A DNA stretch of 8,616 nt, from contig DIHJ01000014.1 of assembly GCA_002420105.1 (NCBI GenBank), positions 42,955 to 51,570 of the forward strand. Reading direction: 5' to 3'. The position numbers and the translations under genes were made by a program. The notes below the pieces were generated by a model. It searched no databases and was not told the origin of the DNA. It was given only the letters and a program-made list of their open reading frames with translations. Shown here in pieces: positions 6,478-8,616 of the stretch; positions within the stretch are counted from its first letter, which is position 1; the number at the start of each line of letters is the position of its first letter. The DNA comes from Nitrospira sp. UBA5699. GTDB lineage: Bacteria > Nitrospirota > Nitrospiria > Nitrospirales > Nitrospiraceae.

Positions 6478-7101
6478 TTACTTGGCGGCTGCAACGGGTA
6501 CGGCGGCAGCCACTTTTGTTTCCTGGGGGGCCGCGTAGGCGACCAGATCGAACACGGTCTGCGTGACGATTCGCCCCTTATCGACTTTGGGACTCCCCAT
6601 CTTCAGATTCGACACCGTGATGATCCTCGGCAACGTATTGATTCGATCAAAGAACAACGCGGCCGTATGGTACCCGCCCGATACTTCCACATTCACGGGC
6701 AGGCGCACGAACAATTTGGACGGGTCCTCGCTTTTTCCGTTCGGCTTCCAGAGCTTGATGTCCAATCCCAGCCTGATTCCGAGATCTGATATCTGCTTCA
6801 GCAGCATGACCGCCTCTTCTTCCGGCGGCAACCGTTCCTTCTTCTTGGCCAACTCGATCTCCAACTGCTTGTTTGCGGCGATGAGCTCGTCGAGATGCTT
6901 GACCTTGATCGTCAACGTCTGAATTTCCGAGTCGAGATTCCCGATCTCCCCCTGGAGCCCGGCAATCTCGGTGGACTTCGGCTCCGCCACATAGTAATAG
7001 AAGGCGACCACGATTCCGGCCAGCACCAGGACGAGAAACGCGACTTTTTGCATCAGGGGAATCGTGCGGAGGATTTCAAGATTCAAGGACGGCAGCTTCA
7101 T
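6478..7101 (-). CDS. pilO: Type IV pilus inner-membrane protein PilO
   Basis: PilO pairs with PilN in the inner membrane and contacts PilP in the periplasm, aligning the pilus machine. From the ATG at 7101 it is 207 residues. A short cytoplasmic N-terminus (MKLPSLNLEILRTIP) precedes one membrane segment (about 20-38). A periplasmic coiled coil (about 42-90, rich in Glu, Leu and Lys) follows, then the ferredoxin-like domain (about 95-190, with MLLKQISDLGIRLGL, VNVEVSGGYHTAALFFDRI and RIITVSNLKM) and an Ala/Val-rich tail. An ATG at 7107 overlaps the pilN stop (TAATG), but AAAGGA (7115-7110) is only 2 bases from it and 8 from the ATG at 7101, so the inner start is favoured. It is separated from pilP by 73 bp with no evident promoter. 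Confidence 0.91.
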   Translation of the reverse strand: MKLPSLNLEILRTIPLMQKVAFLVLVLAGIVVAFYYYVAEPKSTEIAGLQGEIGNLDSEIQTLTIKVKHLDELIAANKQLEIELAKKKERLPPEEEAVMLLKQISDLGIRLGLDIKLWKPNGKSEDPSKLFVRLPVNVEVSGGYHTAALFFDRINTLPRIITVSNLKMGSPKVDKGRIVTQTVFDLVAYAAPQETKVAAAVPVAAAK

Positions 7102-7106
7102 GCTCA

Positions 7107-7661
7107 TTATCCTTTGAGGCGGAAGCCCAGTTTGAACTGATAGACGCTGATCTGACTCTCGACGGCCGACCGGCTCTCCTGAAGATTGATGTTGGTAAAG
7201 TAGTCGGTTCGCCGCAGATTATTTACGAACTCCACGACGTCATCGTTCGTGAGCGCGCGTCCTTCCAAGTCGATATCCTGGCCGTTGATCCCCACCCTGA
7301 CCAGCCACAGCTTCAGCGGTTCCAAACTCTGGCTGACGTGATCCAGCACTTTCACGGGCCCGACCCGCGATTTCTCCAACTGGTCGATGATCCGGTTCTT
7401 ATCCTCCAGCTGCTTCTTGCGCTGCTCGAAATCGGACACCTGCTTGACCTGCTCTTTCAACAGCGCCACTTGCTTCGTCTTTTCTTCCTTCTCTGCGACT
7501 CTCGCGGCAATCTCGTCGTCCAGAGAGGCGGAATACCACCAGCAGCCCGCCAGGGTCACGACCAGCAGCCCGACCCCCAGCAGCGCCTGAGCCCGAACAT
7601 CGTACTGCGGCTTCGCCGCTCTACCCTTGGGTCCGCTTGACAGTAAGTTTATGCGAATCAT
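7107..7661 (-). CDS. pilN: Type IV pilus inner-membrane protein PilN
   Basis: PilN is a bitopic inner-membrane protein that docks on cytoplasmic PilM through its N-terminal tail and dimerises with PilO in the periplasm. It has 184 residues. The tail begins MIRINLL, the known PilM-binding motif. One membrane segment spans about 26-43 (LLGVGLLVVTLAGCWWY). A long charged coiled coil (about 47-98) precedes the periplasmic domain (about 100-184, with PVKVLDHVSQSLEPLKLWL and VVEFVNNLRRTDYFTNINLQ). The ATG overlaps the pilM stop as ATGA, with AGGGGA just upstream inside pilM, so translation is coupled. Length and domain order are normal for the family. Confidence 0.94.
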   Translation of the reverse strand: MIRINLLSSGPKGRAAKPQYDVRAQALLGVGLLVVTLAGCWWYSASLDDEIAARVAEKEEKTKQVALLKEQVKQVSDFEQRKKQLEDKNRIIDQLEKSRVGPVKVLDHVSQSLEPLKLWLVRVGINGQDIDLEGRALTNDDVVEFVNNLRRTDYFTNINLQESRSAVESQISVYQFKLGFRLKG

Positions 7662-8616
7662 CGGTCCCCTACCGATCTGAGCGCCAGTCCGATGCCCACG
7701 GCGGCCATCGGAGCCATCTCGGCCAGCGTCGCCTGATCAAAATCGCTCCCCGAAGTGTCGACTTCGGCAAACGGATTCGCGACTTCCACCGTCACCTGCA
7801 TACGGTCGCGCAGCTGTTGCACAAGTCCGGCCACTTGGGCACCTCCGCCGCACAATAGCACTTGCTGTACATCCCCGTCGGACACGGTGGACTTGAAATA
7901 ATCGATCGTGCGGGCAATTTCCGACGCCACTTCCGCGTTCACGCTGTCGATCACCCCATGAACCGCAGCCTGGTTGTTGCTCGAACTCCGTCCGCCCTTC
8001 TTCAATTCCTCCGCCTCTTCATAGGCCAGCCCGAGCTCCCGCTGAATGGCTTCCGTATAGCGATTGCCGCCGATCGGGATATCGCGCGTAAAGAGCGAGA
8101 CTCCCTTGGACACGATGTTGATGTTCATCACGCTGGCGCCGACGTTGACGAGAGCCGTCGTTTCGTCCTGAGAGACGGGATAGTTGATCGCGTGCATGTT
8201 CTCGATGGCAAAGGCGTCCACATCCATGACCATGGGAAACAGTCCGGCGCCCTTTACCAATTCGGTGAGTTCGTTGATCTTGTCTTTCTTGGCGGCGACG
8301 AGAATCACCGACATCTCCTGCCCATCCGCATCGCCTTCGGACGGGGGAAGCACGTGAAAGTCGATGTTCACTTCGTTGATATCGAACGGGATGTACTGCT
8401 CGGCGGCCAGCTTGACCTGCCCTTCCAGCTCATCATCGGGCATAGGCGGCAGACTGATTTTCTTGATGATGACCGCATGTCCTGAAATCGAGACCGCCAC
8501 CTGCCTGACCTTAACGTTGAGCTCGTCAAAGAGCTCCTTGATCGCGGAGACGACTCGACCCTCATCCATCACGGTTCCATCGACGATGACTTCCGGCTCG
8601 AGGGACTTAAATCCGA
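7658..8616 (-). CDS. pilM: Type IV pilus assembly protein PilM, actin-like ATPase (5' end beyond window)
   Basis: PilM is an actin/FtsA-like cytoplasmic protein that forms a ring under the inner membrane and binds the PilN tail. The open frame continues to the right edge without a stop. The first visible residues, GFKSLEPEVIVDG, fit the family just after the first beta sheet, so about 35 N-terminal residues with the phosphate-1 loop are off the window. Of about 318 visible residues, SISGHAVIIKKI, AEQYIPFDINEV, the phosphate-2 region LVNVGASVMNINIV, the RDIPIGGNRYTEAI helix and the adenosine motif VLLCGGGAQVAGL are clear. A GTG at 8572 could look like a start but is internal, because family-like sequence continues upstream of it. 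Asn replaces the Asp expected in phosphate-2 of classical actin-like ATPases. First visible gene of the pilMNOPQ operon. Confidence 0.95.
   Translation of the reverse strand, partial: GFKSLEPEVIVDGTVMDEGRVVSAIKELFDELNVKVRQVAVSISGHAVIIKKISLPPMPDDELEGQVKLAAEQYIPFDINEVNIDFHVLPPSEGDADGQEMSVILVAAKKDKINELTELVKGAGLFPMVMDVDAFAIENMHAINYPVSQDETTALVNVGASVMNINIVSKGVSLFTRDIPIGGNRYTEAIQRELGLAYEEAEELKKGGRSSSNNQAAVHGVIDSVNAEVASEIARTIDYFKSTVSDGDVQQVLLCGGGAQVAGLVQQLRDRMQVTVEVANPFAEVDTSGSDFDQATLAEMAPMAAVGIGLALRSVGDR

Noticed and set aside
8570..8572. GTG at 8572 as the start of pilM
   Set aside because: The frame stays open to the window edge, and the upstream residues (LEPEVIVDG) match what PilM has before this point. 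The real start must lie beyond base 8616.

Overview
This window comes from a GC-rich, diderm (outer-membrane-bearing) bacterium. The outer-membrane secretin PilQ and a predicted lipoprotein both require a second membrane. The gene order and the style of the orphan lipoprotein remind me of Nitrospira (phylum Nitrospirota). That placement is an inference from familiarity and not something the sequence proves.

Almost the whole window is one minus-strand block, read here from the right edge leftwards. It starts with pilM (its first ~35 codons lie beyond base 8616), followed by pilN, pilO, pilP and pilQ. This is the complete alignment subcomplex plus secretin of the type IV pilus machine. pilM-pilN and pilP-pilQ overlap by ATGA, pilN and pilO are essentially contiguous, and only pilO-pilP is separated (73 bp). 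The block therefore looks like one translationally coupled operon. PilM is the cytoplasmic actin-like ring, PilN and PilO are bitopic inner-membrane partners, PilP is the periplasmic bridge and PilQ is the outer-membrane gate.

About 290 bp without a gene (3520-3807) separates pilQ from aroB. It holds a good intrinsic terminator for the pil operon, a candidate extended -10 promoter that overlaps the terminator's T-tract, and a ~95-nt potential leader with two small hairpins. aroB (3-dehydroquinate synthase, shikimate pathway) follows. Four bases after it comes a tandem-GAF protein ending in an ANTAR RNA-binding domain, a probable signal-dependent transcription antiterminator. The pil-aroB neighbourhood matches the classical pilMNOPQ-aroK-aroB arrangement of proteobacteria, but no aroK is present.

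At the left end a plus-strand gene for an unrecognised lipoprotein with a charged C-terminal helix converges on the GAF-ANTAR gene with a 6-bp gap. Its ~150-bp upstream region contains an extended -10-like element and three copies of the hexamer TATCCG, two of them inverted.

I see no mobile element, CRISPR array, tRNA or rRNA. The window is mostly a conserved locus. The least explained parts are the lipoprotein, the GAF-GAF-ANTAR regulator whose RNA target is unknown, and the short regulatory motifs.
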